This document shows positions 52,005 through 61,238 of a stretch of 64,000 nt of DNA, piece by piece (the first letter of the stretch is position 1; each line of letters starts with the position of its first letter). Under the pieces are notes generated by a model that was not told the origin of the DNA, made no database searches, and worked only from the letters and a program-made list of their open reading frames with translations. Source of the DNA: Acidovorax sp. DW039 (lineage in GTDB: Bacteria > Pseudomonadota > Gammaproteobacteria > Burkholderiales > Burkholderiaceae_C); contig NZ_AP029019.1 in assembly GCF_037101375.1 (NCBI RefSeq), positions 2,170,001-2,234,000 on the forward strand, read 5' to 3'. The translations under genes and the position numbers were made by a program.

Positions 52005-52035
52005 TTGACATTGAAGTCACTTCAAGGTTTCCAAT
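52005..52035 (+). promoter_or_regulatory. MerR-family-type promoter/operator of cadA
   Basis: TTGACA (-35, 52005-52010) and TCCAAT (-10, 52030-52035) are 19 bases apart, the over-long spacing typical of promoters activated by MerR-family metal sensors. The spacer contains the perfect dyad TTGAAGT-C-ACTTCAA (52011-52025). It points at cadA, 26 bases downstream. No MerR/CadR-type gene is in the window, so the regulator must be elsewhere. Confidence 0.65.
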
Positions 52036-52060
52036 AGGCCCAACACAACGCCATCACACC

Positions 52061-54298
52061 ATGAAGTCCGCCGAAAACCTGCCCCTCAACCCCAGCGCCG
52101 ATGACCATGCCCACACCTGTTGCGGACACAACCACGACGCGTCGGCCCAACCAGCGGGCGCGTCCCCAGCCCGCCCATCGGCCACGCAAGGCAGCGTGTT
52201 CCGTATCGCCGCCATGGACTGCGCGGCGGAGGAGAGCGAGATTCGCAGAGCGCTGGAATCGGTTCCCGGCATCCGGGGCTTGGGTTTTCAGCTTGGCGCG
52301 CGCACGTTGACCATTGACGCTCCGGACGATGTTATTCCCGCCGCTCTGGCTGCCATCCGCAAAGCGGGCTTCACGCCGCAACCGCTCGGCGACAGGGGGG
52401 ACGACGAACACGCGCATGGCCCCAGCGAAGGTTTGTGGCGCATGGTGCTCGCACTCGCGTTGGCGATTGCTGCCGAGGCCGTGGCGTTCTTTTCGCCCGA
52501 TACGGTCGTATTCAAGAGCCTCGGCATGGTGCTTGCTGCGGGCGCCATCGGCTTGGCTGGATTTTCTACCTACCGCAAGGGGTTGGCGGCCTTGATGCAG
52601 GCGCGCCTGAACATCAATGCGCTCATGACGGTGGCCGTCACCGGCGCGTTCCTGATCGGCCAATGGCCGGAAGCGGCCATGGTCATGGCGCTGTACGCGA
52701 TTGCCGAACTGATTGAGGGCAGGGCGGTGGACCGGGCCCGCAATGCCATCAAAAGCCTGCTGGCCCTGACGCCCGACACCGCAGAAGTGCGCCAGCCCGA
52801 CGGTACCTGGGCCGACCAGCCCGCCGGCGCAGTGCCGATGGCCGCCACGGTGCGCGTCAAACCCGGCGGCCGCATCCCGCTGGACGGCGTGGTGGCTGCT
52901 GGCGTGAGTGCCGTCAACCAAGCCCCCGTCACGGGTGAAAGCATTCCCGTGGACAAGGCGCTGGGCGACCCCGTGTTTGCAGGCACGATCAACGAAACAG
53001 GCACCCTCGAAATCACGGTGACGGTGGCCGCCAGCAACACGACGCTGGCGCGCATCATCCAGGCGGTGGAGCAGGCCCAAGGCTCGCGCGCACCCACGCA
53101 GCAGTTTGTTGACCGCTTTGCCGCCATCTATACGCCCGCCGTGTTCATCATGGCCGTGCTGGTGGCGGTGCTCACGCCCATGCTGCTGGATCTGACCTGG
53201 ACGCAGGCCCTCTACAAGGCCCTGGTATTGCTCGTCATTGCCTGCCCTTGCGCCCTGGTCATCGCTACGCCCGTCACGGTGGTCAGTGGGCTGGCGGCAG
53301 CGGCGCGCCGAGGCATTCTCATCAAAGGTGGCGTGTATTTGGAAGACGCCTACAAGATCAAAGCCGTGGCGCTGGACAAAACCGGGACCATCACCGAAGG
53401 CAAGCCGCAGCTGGTGGCCCGCGAGGTGCTCTGTGCTGACGCACCTGAGCCCACCGTGCTCGCGTGGGCGGCAGACCTGGCGGGCCATTCGGACCATCCT
53501 GTCTCCAAAGCCATCGCTCAGGGGCTACCTGCCGGTACTGGCCAAGTGGCCGACTTCACTGCCCTGCCTGGCCGAGGCGTACAGGCCCAGGTGCAGGGCG
53601 AAACCCTTTGGCTCGGTAACCACCGCCTGATGCAGGAAAAGGGCTTGGCCACCAAGGCGTTGGCCGAACTGCTGGCAGTACACGAGGCGCAGGGCCGCAC
53701 CGTCACCTTGCTCGCCAACGCGCAAGAGGTGCTGGCGCTGTTCGCCGTAACCGACACCATCAAAGACAGCTCGCGCGATGCCATTGCCCAACTCCGTGAC
53801 CTGGGGGTGGCATCTGTCATGCTGACGGGCGACAACGTGTCGACCGCTAACGCCATTGCGAAACAGGCAGGCATTGACCAAGCGCACGGCAACCTGCTGC
53901 CCGAAGACAAACTGGCCGCCATCGAGCGCATGCAGGCGGAGCGGGGGCCGACGGCCATGACCGGCGATGGCATCAACGACGCGCCCGCGCTGGCCCGTGC
54001 CCACATCGGCATAGCCATGGGCGCGGCCGGGACCGACACCGCCATGGAGGCGGCCGACATCGTCATCATGAACGACGACTTGCGCCGCATCCCCGATGTG
54101 ATTCGACTGTCGCGCCGTACCCGCAACGTGCTGTGGCAAAACATTGTGGTCGCCCTGGGCATCAAAGCCGCATTTTTGGGCATGGCGGTGTTGGGCAACG
54201 CGTCGATGTGGATGGCTGTGTTTGCCGACATGGGCGCGAGCTTGCTGGTCGTCATCAACGGGCTGCGCCTGCTGCGTGGCGTATCCGGCAACCGCTGA
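52061..54298 (+). CDS. cadA: Zn/Cd/Pb-exporting P1B-type ATPase
   Basis: Pumps divalent soft metals from cytoplasm to periplasm. The 745-residue protein opens with a His/Cys-rich segment DDHAHTCCGHNHD (residues ~14-26), then an HMA-like domain with MDCAAEE (one cysteine instead of CxxC). It has eight expected membrane helices with the ion-site CPC in IACPCALV (~394), phosphorylation site DKTGTIT (~440), the HP motif SDHPVSKA (~473) and hinge GDGINDAP (~634). The CPC form and N-terminus fit the ZntA/CadA group rather than copper pumps. Preceded by a MerR-type promoter, followed by czcI. Confidence 0.95.
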   Translation: MKSAENLPLNPSADDHAHTCCGHNHDASAQPAGASPARPSATQGSVFRIAAMDCAAEESEIRRALESVPGIRGLGFQLGARTLTIDAPDDVIPAALAAIRKAGFTPQPLGDRGDDEHAHGPSEGLWRMVLALALAIAAEAVAFFSPDTVVFKSLGMVLAAGAIGLAGFSTYRKGLAALMQARLNINALMTVAVTGAFLIGQWPEAAMVMALYAIAELIEGRAVDRARNAIKSLLALTPDTAEVRQPDGTWADQPAGAVPMAATVRVKPGGRIPLDGVVAAGVSAVNQAPVTGESIPVDKALGDPVFAGTINETGTLEITVTVAASNTTLARIIQAVEQAQGSRAPTQQFVDRFAAIYTPAVFIMAVLVAVLTPMLLDLTWTQALYKALVLLVIACPCALVIATPVTVVSGLAAAARRGILIKGGVYLEDAYKIKAVALDKTGTITEGKPQLVAREVLCADAPEPTVLAWAADLAGHSDHPVSKAIAQGLPAGTGQVADFTALPGRGVQAQVQGETLWLGNHRLMQEKGLATKALAELLAVHEAQGRTVTLLANAQEVLALFAVTDTIKDSSRDAIAQLRDLGVASVMLTGDNVSTANAIAKQAGIDQAHGNLLPEDKLAAIERMQAERGPTAMTGDGINDAPALARAHIGIAMGAAGTDTAMEAADIVIMNDDLRRIPDVIRLSRRTRNVLWQNIVVALGIKAAFLGMAVLGNASMWMAVFADMGASLLVVINGLRLLRGVSGNR

Positions 54299-54364
54299 GC
54301 GATTCCCACACGCCCAGCCCGCCGCAGCCCGTGCACTCCTATCGCCTTTGCTAAACTGAAAACC

Positions 54365-54772
54365 ATGCGCCGCTGGATCCTCACCTGCCTGCTGATGTTG
54401 CTACCGATCCAGTTTAGCTGGGCTGCGGTCGCTGCATACTGCCAGCACGAACGGGGGGGCCTTCCAGCGCGCAACCAGCACCTGGGGCACCACGAGCACC
54501 AGCACGCGGGCGGCAAAGAGCCCGGTAAGTCCGAGGCCCAAGCCCAGCCGCTCGCCCAAGCAGACAACGACAGCGGCAAAGGCGATAGCCGCATGGACCG
54601 TGCCGATCCCGACTGCCGCATGTGCCATGGCCTGGGGCTGGGGGTGCTGTGGCAACCGGCGCCCAAGTGGGCGCCGCCGCGCGCCAGCACCTGGGCAGGC
54701 CCCACCGTGGGGCACCTGCCGCAACACACTCCGCATCCGCCTGAACGCCCACAGTGGCCGCGCCTCGCCTGA
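54365..54772 (+). CDS. czcI: CzcI-like periplasmic metal-resistance accessory protein
   Basis: A 135-residue protein with a signal peptide (MRRWILTCLLMLLPIQFSWA) followed by AAYCQHE, a His-rich segment LGHHEHQHAGG, and a Cys pair in CRMCHGL. Layout and position before czcC match CzcI, a small regulator-like protein of the Cupriavidus czc operon whose mechanism is poorly defined. The signal-peptide sequence is the most conserved part of the family. It lies 66 bases after cadA and 154 before czcC. Confidence 0.82.
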   Translation: MRRWILTCLLMLLPIQFSWAAVAAYCQHERGGLPARNQHLGHHEHQHAGGKEPGKSEAQAQPLAQADNDSGKGDSRMDRADPDCRMCHGLGLGVLWQPAPKWAPPRASTWAGPTVGHLPQHTPHPPERPQWPRLA

Positions 54773-54926
54773 TCGGCGGGGCAGCTCCTTCTAGTCAAAA
54801 CGCTTTGCCGCCGTGCTGCGGCCAAGGCGTGCGCGTGTGTCGCGCCTAAACCCGTGAGCCCAGGGCCAGCACCACGCTGGCCGCACCCGCCGATGACTTC
54901 GATCTTGGAAGCCATTGGAGAACCGG

Positions 54927-56297
54927 ATGTTTAAGCGAAATGACCCATTTTTCGGCGACGGCCGTGGCACGCGACTGCCCTTGCGGTCGCTGGTGGCCGT
55001 TGTCATAGCCATGCTGGGGGCAGCGGCTGCTGCTGCCCCAGCGTCAGATACCAGCGGGCAGCGCCCCGCCAGCCTGCAACCCGCTGCCACCAGCCCGGGC
55101 AGTGCCTCACAAACCATTGCCAACACGCCCTTAACACTGGCGCAGGCGGTGGACCGCGCCTTGCAAACCCACGGCGACGTCGCCGCCGCGCAGCGCCTGG
55201 TCGAGGCCACGCAAGGCCAAGTAGTGCAAGGCAGCGTGCGCCCCAACCCGGAGCTGGCCTATTCACTCGAAGACACGCGGTTTGCCACCCGCAGCCAAAG
55301 CTGGCAACTGAACCTGCCCCTGGAGCTGGGCGGCAAGCGCCGCGCGCGCATCGCCGCCGCCGAGCGCGCCCGCGAACAAGCGCACGCCCAATGGGCGGCC
55401 GTGCGTGCCACGCTGCAGGCGGATGTCGGCACCGCGTATTTCGACGCCCTGGCTGCGCAGGAGCGCCTGGCGTTGGCGCGGGACAGCGCAGCACTGGCAA
55501 AGCTGGCCGCCGATGCCGTGGGCAAGCGCGTGTCGGCAGGCAAAGTCTCGCCGGTTGAAGAGACCAAGGCGCGGGTCGCCGAAGCCGGTGTGTGGCTGGA
55601 ACTGGCCCAAGCCGCGAGCGACGAACGCAATGCGCTGACACGGCTCAGGAGCCTTGTCGGGTTGGCACCATCTGCGCCCCTGACCCTGGTGTCCACGGGC
55701 GACGCCATGCCGTGGGTGCCCCCGCTGAACGCGCTGCAAGAAACCGCCGAGTCCGCCCCCACGCTGGTCCAGGCGCGGCTGGAAGTCGATCGCCGCCAGG
55801 CCTTGACGGCCGTGGAGCAAAGCAAGCGCGTTCCCGACATCACCGTGAGTGCCGGGGTCAAGCGCGCCAATGACGCGGAGCGCAATGTCGTGCTGTTGGG
55901 CGTTTCGATTCCGCTGCCCATGTTCGACCGCAACCAGGGCAATTTGCTGGAAGCGCTGCGCCTGGAAGACAAGGCGCGTGACGAGCTGCAGGCCGCCCGT
56001 ATCCGCTTTGGCAGCGAACTGATGCAGGCACACGACCGGCTCAGCACCCTGGCGGAGGAAGCCCGCTTGCTGCAGACAGATGTGCTGCCCGGCGCCAAGT
56101 CTGCGTACGACGCAGCGACGCTGGGGTTTGACAACGGCAAGTTCAGCTTTCTGGAAGTGCTGGACGCCCAACGCACGTACTTCACCGCCAAGGCGCAATT
56201 CCTGAAGACGCTGGCCGATGCGCACCGCGCGGCCGCCGACATCGACCGCCTGCTGGGCCGCAGCGCCAGCGCTCCCCTTAACCCCCCATTGCAATAA
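54927..56297 (+). CDS. czcC: CzcC outer-membrane factor (TolC family)
   Basis: Outer-membrane channel of the Co/Zn/Cd exporter. ATG at 54927 is preferred because GGAG lies 6 bases before it (an in-frame TTG is at 54915). The 456-residue product has an N-terminal export signal and two coiled-coil-rich OEP repeats (e.g. LEATQGQVVQGSVRPNPELA; later FDRNQGNLLEALRLEDKARD). First gene of czcCBA, and separated from czcB by 8 bases. Confidence 0.92.
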   Translation: MFKRNDPFFGDGRGTRLPLRSLVAVVIAMLGAAAAAAPASDTSGQRPASLQPAATSPGSASQTIANTPLTLAQAVDRALQTHGDVAAAQRLVEATQGQVVQGSVRPNPELAYSLEDTRFATRSQSWQLNLPLELGGKRRARIAAAERAREQAHAQWAAVRATLQADVGTAYFDALAAQERLALARDSAALAKLAADAVGKRVSAGKVSPVEETKARVAEAGVWLELAQAASDERNALTRLRSLVGLAPSAPLTLVSTGDAMPWVPPLNALQETAESAPTLVQARLEVDRRQALTAVEQSKRVPDITVSAGVKRANDAERNVVLLGVSIPLPMFDRNQGNLLEALRLEDKARDELQAARIRFGSELMQAHDRLSTLAEEARLLQTDVLPGAKSAYDAATLGFDNGKFSFLEVLDAQRTYFTAKAQFLKTLADAHRAAADIDRLLGRSASAPLNPPLQ

Positions 56298-56305
56298 GGC
56301 AGCCC

Positions 56306-57907
56306 ATGAAACTCTTTCAAAACCGCATCAGCAAAAAGCACCTGATGGCCATGGCCGTGGTGATGGCCATGGGCGCGGCCGCCGGCGTGGCCATCCTCCA
56401 AGGTGGCAAAACCAAGCCCACTGCAGCAGAAGGCGACGGGCACGGCCACGGCGGCCACACCGAAGCCAAGGGCCACGGTGACACCGAACACCACGAAAAG
56501 GGCGCCAGCCAGGGCCATACCGACGATAAAGGCCATGGCGACGGAGAGCACCACGAAGAAGCCGCGGCGCCGGGCGCACATGGTGGCGAGGTGCTGCGCG
56601 AGGGCGACTGGAGCCTGGAAGCGCGATTGTCCGAAGACGGTGGCGAGCCACGTTTGCGCTTATGGCTGCAGGCCAAAGGACAACCCGTGGCACCGGGCGC
56701 TGCCAGCCTGACAGCAACCATCGCCCGGCCAAACGGCGACCAGCAAACACTGACGTTCAAGCCCGACCAGGGCGGCTGGGTCAGCCAGGAAACGGTGCCG
56801 GAGCCGCACGCATTCGACATCACCGTGCAAACCCGCCAAGGCGATGCGTCGGCCCGCTTTGTCGTGCGCAAAGATGAGGGCAAGGTGGCGTTGACGGATG
56901 CGCAGATTCAGGCCTCTGCGATTGCCATCGATACCGCCGGGGCAGCGTCCATCCAGTCGGCGTTGATGCTGCCGGGGGAGATTCGCCTCAATGAAGACCG
57001 CACCTCGCACGTTGTGCCCCGGCTGGCCGGGGTGGTGGAAGGCGTGAACGCGAACCTGGGGCAGGTCGTCAAGAAGGGGCAACTTCTGGCCACAATTGCC
57101 AGCCCTGCCGCGTCAGAGCAACGCAGCGAGCTGCAGACCGCCCGCAAACGCCTGGCGCTTGCGCAAGCCAATTACGAGCGCGAAAAGAAGCTGTGGGAGC
57201 AGAAGGTGTCGGCCGAGCAGGACTACCAGCAGGCGCGGCAAGCCCTGAGCGAGGCCGAAGTGGCCGTGGCCAATGCGCAGCAGAAACTTGGCGCACTCGG
57301 GCTGGCGGGGGCTTCGGCAGCCGGCATGAATCGCGTGGAACTGCGTGCCCCGCTCGACGGCGTGGTGATTGAAAAGCACTTGAGCCTCGGCGAAGCCGTG
57401 CGGGAAGACGCCGCGGTGTTCACCATTTCTGACCTGAGCCAGGTGTGGGCCGAAATCAACGTACCGGCCAAGGACTTGCCTCAGGTTCGGGTCGGCGAGC
57501 CCGTAACGATCAAGGCCACGGCCTTCGATGCATCGGCCACGGGCAAGGTGTCCTTCGTGGGCTCACTCATTGGCGAGCAAACCCGCACCGCCAAAGCGCG
57601 GGTGGTCCTGGCCAACCCGCATGGCGCATGGCGCCCGGGCCTGTTCGTCAATGTGGCCGTGGTCTCCGATGAGGTCAAGGCGCCGGTCACGGTGGCCAAC
57701 GATGCGGTGCAGTCCGTGGGCGACAAGACCTCGGTGTTCGTCAAAGTGCCTGGCGGCTTCGTGGCACAGCCCGTGCAGCTGGGGCGCAGCAACGGCCAGC
57801 GCACCGAAGTATTGCAAGGCCTGCGGGCCGGCACCCCCTACGCCGCGACCGGCAGCTTCGTTGTGAAGTCTGAGCTGGGCAAGTCCACCGCCGAACACGC
57901 GCACTGA
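56306..57907 (+). CDS. czcB: CzcB membrane-fusion protein with His-rich N-terminus
   Basis: Periplasmic adaptor between CzcA and CzcC. The 533-residue protein has an N-terminal membrane anchor (~residues 12-30) and a His/Gly/Asp/Glu-rich segment (~40-95, with GDGHGHGGH and EHHEEAAAPGAHGG) that probably binds metal. A beta domain, a barrel-sandwich/lipoyl half (GVVEGVNANLGQVVKKGQLL), a coiled-coil hairpin and a C-terminal beta-barrel follow. Longer than minimal adaptors because of the metal-binding segment, as in Cupriavidus CzcB. 16 bases before czcA. Confidence 0.94.
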   Translation: MKLFQNRISKKHLMAMAVVMAMGAAAGVAILQGGKTKPTAAEGDGHGHGGHTEAKGHGDTEHHEKGASQGHTDDKGHGDGEHHEEAAAPGAHGGEVLREGDWSLEARLSEDGGEPRLRLWLQAKGQPVAPGAASLTATIARPNGDQQTLTFKPDQGGWVSQETVPEPHAFDITVQTRQGDASARFVVRKDEGKVALTDAQIQASAIAIDTAGAASIQSALMLPGEIRLNEDRTSHVVPRLAGVVEGVNANLGQVVKKGQLLATIASPAASEQRSELQTARKRLALAQANYEREKKLWEQKVSAEQDYQQARQALSEAEVAVANAQQKLGALGLAGASAAGMNRVELRAPLDGVVIEKHLSLGEAVREDAAVFTISDLSQVWAEINVPAKDLPQVRVGEPVTIKATAFDASATGKVSFVGSLIGEQTRTAKARVVLANPHGAWRPGLFVNVAVVSDEVKAPVTVANDAVQSVGDKTSVFVKVPGGFVAQPVQLGRSNGQRTEVLQGLRAGTPYAATGSFVVKSELGKSTAEHAH

Positions 57908-57923
57908 CCCTGGAGCCCACCCC

Positions 57924-60900
57924 ATGTTTGAAAAACTGATTCGGTTTTCCATCGAACAGCGCTGGCTGGTGCTGCTCGCGGCCCTGGCCATGGCCGCGCT
58001 GGGCGTGTTCAACTATCAGAAGCTGCCCATTGATGCGGTGCCTGACATCACCAACGTACAGGTGCAAATCAACACCCAGGCGGCAGGCTTCTCGCCTCTG
58101 GAGACGGAGCAACGCGTCACTTACCCCATCGAGACGGTAATGGCAGGGCTGCCGCATCTGGAGCAAACCCGGTCGCTGTCTCGCTACGGGCTGTCGCAGG
58201 TCACGGTGATCTTCAAGGACGGCACCGATATCTACTTTGCGCGCCAACTGGTCAACGAGCGCATTCAAGAAGCGCGCGACAAGCTGCCCGCAGGCATTAC
58301 GCCCGCGCTGGGGCCTATTTCTACCGGGCTGGGCGAGATCTATCTGTGGACCGTAGAGGCCAAAGACGGCGCCAAGAAGCCCGACGGCAGCCCCTACACA
58401 CCGACGGACCTGCGTGAGATCCAGGACTGGATCATCAAGCCGCAGTTACGCAACGTGCCTGGCGTGACGGAAATCAATTCCATCGGCGGTTACGCCAAGG
58501 AATACCAGATTGCTCCCATCCCAGAGCGGCTGGCGTCGCTGGGCGTCACGCTGCAAGACATCGTCACGGCGCTGGAGCGCAACAACGGCAACGTGGGCGC
58601 GGGCTATATCGAAAAGCGCGGCGAGCAGTACCTGATCCGTGCACCGGGCCAGGTCAAATCGCTGGCCGACATCGGCAATGTGATTTTGAGCAGTGCCAGC
58701 GGTGTGCCCGTTCGGGTGCGCGATGTGGCCGACGTAGGCCTGGGGCGCGAGCTGCGTACAGGCGCCGCCACCGACAACGGCCGGGAGGTGGTGCTGGGCA
58801 CCGTATTCATGCTGATTGGAGAAAACAGCCGCACCGTGTCGCAGGCGGTGGACAAGAAGATGCGTGACATCAACCGCAGCCTGCCCGAGGGCGTGCACGC
58901 CGTCACCGTCTACGACCGCACGGTGCTGGTGGACAAAGCCATCAGCACCGTGAAGAAAAACTTGCTGGAGGGCGCGATCCTGGTCATCGTCATTCTCTTC
59001 TTGTTCCTGGGCAATATCCGGGCAGCCATCATCACCGCCACCGTGATCCCGTTGTCCATGCTCTTTACCTTCACCGGCATGGTGTCTTACAAGGTCAGTG
59101 CCAACCTGATGAGCCTGGGGGCGCTGGACTTCGGCATCATCATTGACGGTGCGGTGGTCATCGTCGAAAACTGCGTGCGTCGCTTGGCGCATGCACAGGC
59201 GCACATGGGCCGCCCACTCACGCGGGCAGAGCGTTTCCATGAAGTGTTCCTCGCGTCCAAAGAGTCCCGCCGCGCGTTGCTGTTCGGCCAGCTCATCATC
59301 ATGGTCGTCTACCTGCCGATCTTTGCGCTCACGGGGGTGGAGGGCAAGATGTTCCACCCCATGGCCTTCACGGTAGTCGCCGCGCTGGTGGGCGCCATGG
59401 TGCTGTCGGTCACGTTCATCCCCGCGGCTGTGGCGCTGTTCATCGGCCAGCGGGTCGATGAGAAAGAGAACTTCCTGCTCGGCCACGCCAAGCGCATTTA
59501 CGCTCCGCTGCTGGAGCGGGTCATGGCGGCCAAGGCGGTGGTGCTTACCGTGGCGGGCGTGGCTGTGCTTCTGTGTGGGCTCATTGCAACCCGCATGGGC
59601 AGCGAATTTGTGCCGCAGCTCAACGAGGGCGACTTTGCCATTCAGGCGCTGCGCATCCCGGGCACAAGCCTGTCGCAATCGGTGGCCATGCAGCGGCAAA
59701 TCGAGGTGGCCCTCAAGGCGAAGGTGCCCGAGATTGACCGCGTCTTTGCCCGCACCGGCACGGCCGAAATTGCGTCCGACCCCATGCCGCCCAACATCTC
59801 AGACGGCTACATCATGCTCAAACCCATGGATCAGTGGCCGCAGCCGCGCCGCACCCGGGATGAGCTGTTGGCCTCGATTCAGGAGGTGGTGGGACAGATT
59901 CCGGGCAACAACTACGAGTTCTCGCAGCCCATCCAGTTACGCTTTAACGAGCTGATCTCCGGTGTACGCAGTGACGTGGCCATCAAGATCTTTGGCGACG
60001 ACATGGACACGCTGAACCAGTCGGCCGAAGCGGTGTCGGCCATGCTGCAGAAAATTGCCGGCGCATCGGAAGTGAAAGTGGAACAAACCACCGGCCTGCC
60101 AATGCTGACCGTGAACATCGACCGCGAAAAAGCCGCGCGCTACGGGCTCAATGTGGCCGACATTCAGGACACCGTGTCGACCGCCATGGGCGGGCGCGAG
60201 GCAGGCACGCTGTTTGAGGGCGACCGCCGGTTCGACATTCTGGTGCGCCTGCCCGAGTCCATTCGCAACGACCTGGACGGCATGAAACGCCTGCCTATCG
60301 CGTTGCCACGCGCAGCGGGCGCTCTTGATTCCGCGCGGGTGAACTTCATTCCGCTGGCCGAGGTGGCATCGCTGGAGCTGGCGCCGGGCCCCAATCAGGT
60401 GAGCCGCGAAAACGGCAAACGGCGCATCGTGGTCAGCGCCAACGTGCGTGGCCGCGACGTGGGCTCGTTTGTGGGCGAGGCGGAGCAGGGCCTGGCGCAG
60501 ATCCAGTTGCCTGCGGGGTACTGGACGAGCTGGGGCGGCACTTTCGAAAACCTGCAGTCCGCCTCGCAGCGCTTGCAGATTGTGGTGCCCGTGTCGCTGC
60601 TGCTGGTGTTCGTGCTGTTGTTTGCCATGTTCGGCAATGCGAAAGACGGTTTGCTGGTGTTTACCGGCATTCCGTTTGCGTTGACGGGCGGCATCCTGGC
60701 GCTGTGGCTGCGGGATATTCCGATGTCCATTTCAGCCGCGGTAGGATTCATCGCGCTGTCTGGCGTGGCGGTGCTCAACGGGCTGGTAATGATCTCGTAC
60801 ATCCGCACTCTGCGCGAAGAGGGCATGGGGCTGGACGCGGCCATTCGCGAGGGCGCTCTCACGCGGCTGCGTCCGGTGCTGATGACCGCCCTGGTGGCCT

Positions 60901-61112
60901 CACTCGGATTCATCCCCATGGCCATTGCCACGGGCACCGGGGCGGAAGTGCAACGGCCCCTGGCCACGGTGGTGATTGGGGGCATTCTGTCGTCCACCTT
61001 GCTCACGCTGCTGGTGCTGCCCATCTTGTACCGACTGGCGCACAAGCCCGATGAACAGGCCCAGGACGTGACCGCTGAGCCGGAGCACCCACCCGCAACC
61101 CACGCGGCCTGA
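57924..61112 (+). CDS. czcA: CzcA heavy-metal efflux RND transporter
   Basis: Proton-driven inner-membrane pump exporting Co, Zn and Cd from the periplasm through CzcB-CzcC. The 1062-residue protein has 12 expected membrane helices and two large periplasmic loops. The HME-RND signature GALDFGIIIDGAVVIVEN lies in TM4 (~residues 393-410), with Asp and Glu for proton relay. The start MFEKLIRFSIEQRW and TNVQVQINTQAAGFSPLETEQ are typical of the heavy-metal subgroup. Length matches (~1050). Followed by a long hairpin before czcR. Confidence 0.96.
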   Translation: MFEKLIRFSIEQRWLVLLAALAMAALGVFNYQKLPIDAVPDITNVQVQINTQAAGFSPLETEQRVTYPIETVMAGLPHLEQTRSLSRYGLSQVTVIFKDGTDIYFARQLVNERIQEARDKLPAGITPALGPISTGLGEIYLWTVEAKDGAKKPDGSPYTPTDLREIQDWIIKPQLRNVPGVTEINSIGGYAKEYQIAPIPERLASLGVTLQDIVTALERNNGNVGAGYIEKRGEQYLIRAPGQVKSLADIGNVILSSASGVPVRVRDVADVGLGRELRTGAATDNGREVVLGTVFMLIGENSRTVSQAVDKKMRDINRSLPEGVHAVTVYDRTVLVDKAISTVKKNLLEGAILVIVILFLFLGNIRAAIITATVIPLSMLFTFTGMVSYKVSANLMSLGALDFGIIIDGAVVIVENCVRRLAHAQAHMGRPLTRAERFHEVFLASKESRRALLFGQLIIMVVYLPIFALTGVEGKMFHPMAFTVVAALVGAMVLSVTFIPAAVALFIGQRVDEKENFLLGHAKRIYAPLLERVMAAKAVVLTVAGVAVLLCGLIATRMGSEFVPQLNEGDFAIQALRIPGTSLSQSVAMQRQIEVALKAKVPEIDRVFARTGTAEIASDPMPPNISDGYIMLKPMDQWPQPRRTRDELLASIQEVVGQIPGNNYEFSQPIQLRFNELISGVRSDVAIKIFGDDMDTLNQSAEAVSAMLQKIAGASEVKVEQTTGLPMLTVNIDREKAARYGLNVADIQDTVSTAMGGREAGTLFEGDRRFDILVRLPESIRNDLDGMKRLPIALPRAAGALDSARVNFIPLAEVASLELAPGPNQVSRENGKRRIVVSANVRGRDVGSFVGEAEQGLAQIQLPAGYWTSWGGTFENLQSASQRLQIVVPVSLLLVFVLLFAMFGNAKDGLLVFTGIPFALTGGILALWLRDIPMSISAAVGFIALSGVAVLNGLVMISYIRTLREEGMGLDAAIREGALTRLRPVLMTALVASLGFIPMAIATGTGAEVQRPLATVVIGGILSSTLLTLLVLPILYRLAHKPDEQAQDVTAEPEHPPATHAA

Positions 61113-61124
61113 GAGCCTTCGCAC

Positions 61125-61166
61125 AGCGCCAGCGGCATCGCGTCGCCATGCGACGCCGCTGGCGCT
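61125..61166 (+). terminator. Strong hairpin between czcA and czcR
   Basis: AGCGCCAGCGGC (61125-61136) and GCCGCTGGCGCT (61155-61166) are perfect 12-base inverted arms; the loop can form a smaller alternative hairpin (GCGTCGC-CAT-GCGACGC). No U run follows, so it may act as mRNA stabiliser or attenuator separating structural from regulatory genes rather than a simple terminator. Confidence 0.5.
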
Positions 61167-61238
61167 ATCTCCGCAAGCGGCCCCTGCCATCGCCCCCTTT
61201 GGGCGGCCGCCAGGGGCGCACGCTGGCACACCCAGACC

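Noticed and set aside
53518..54915. 465-codon minus-strand frame under cadA and czcI
   Set aside because: Opposite two well-supported metal-resistance genes; composition typical of an antisense shadow.
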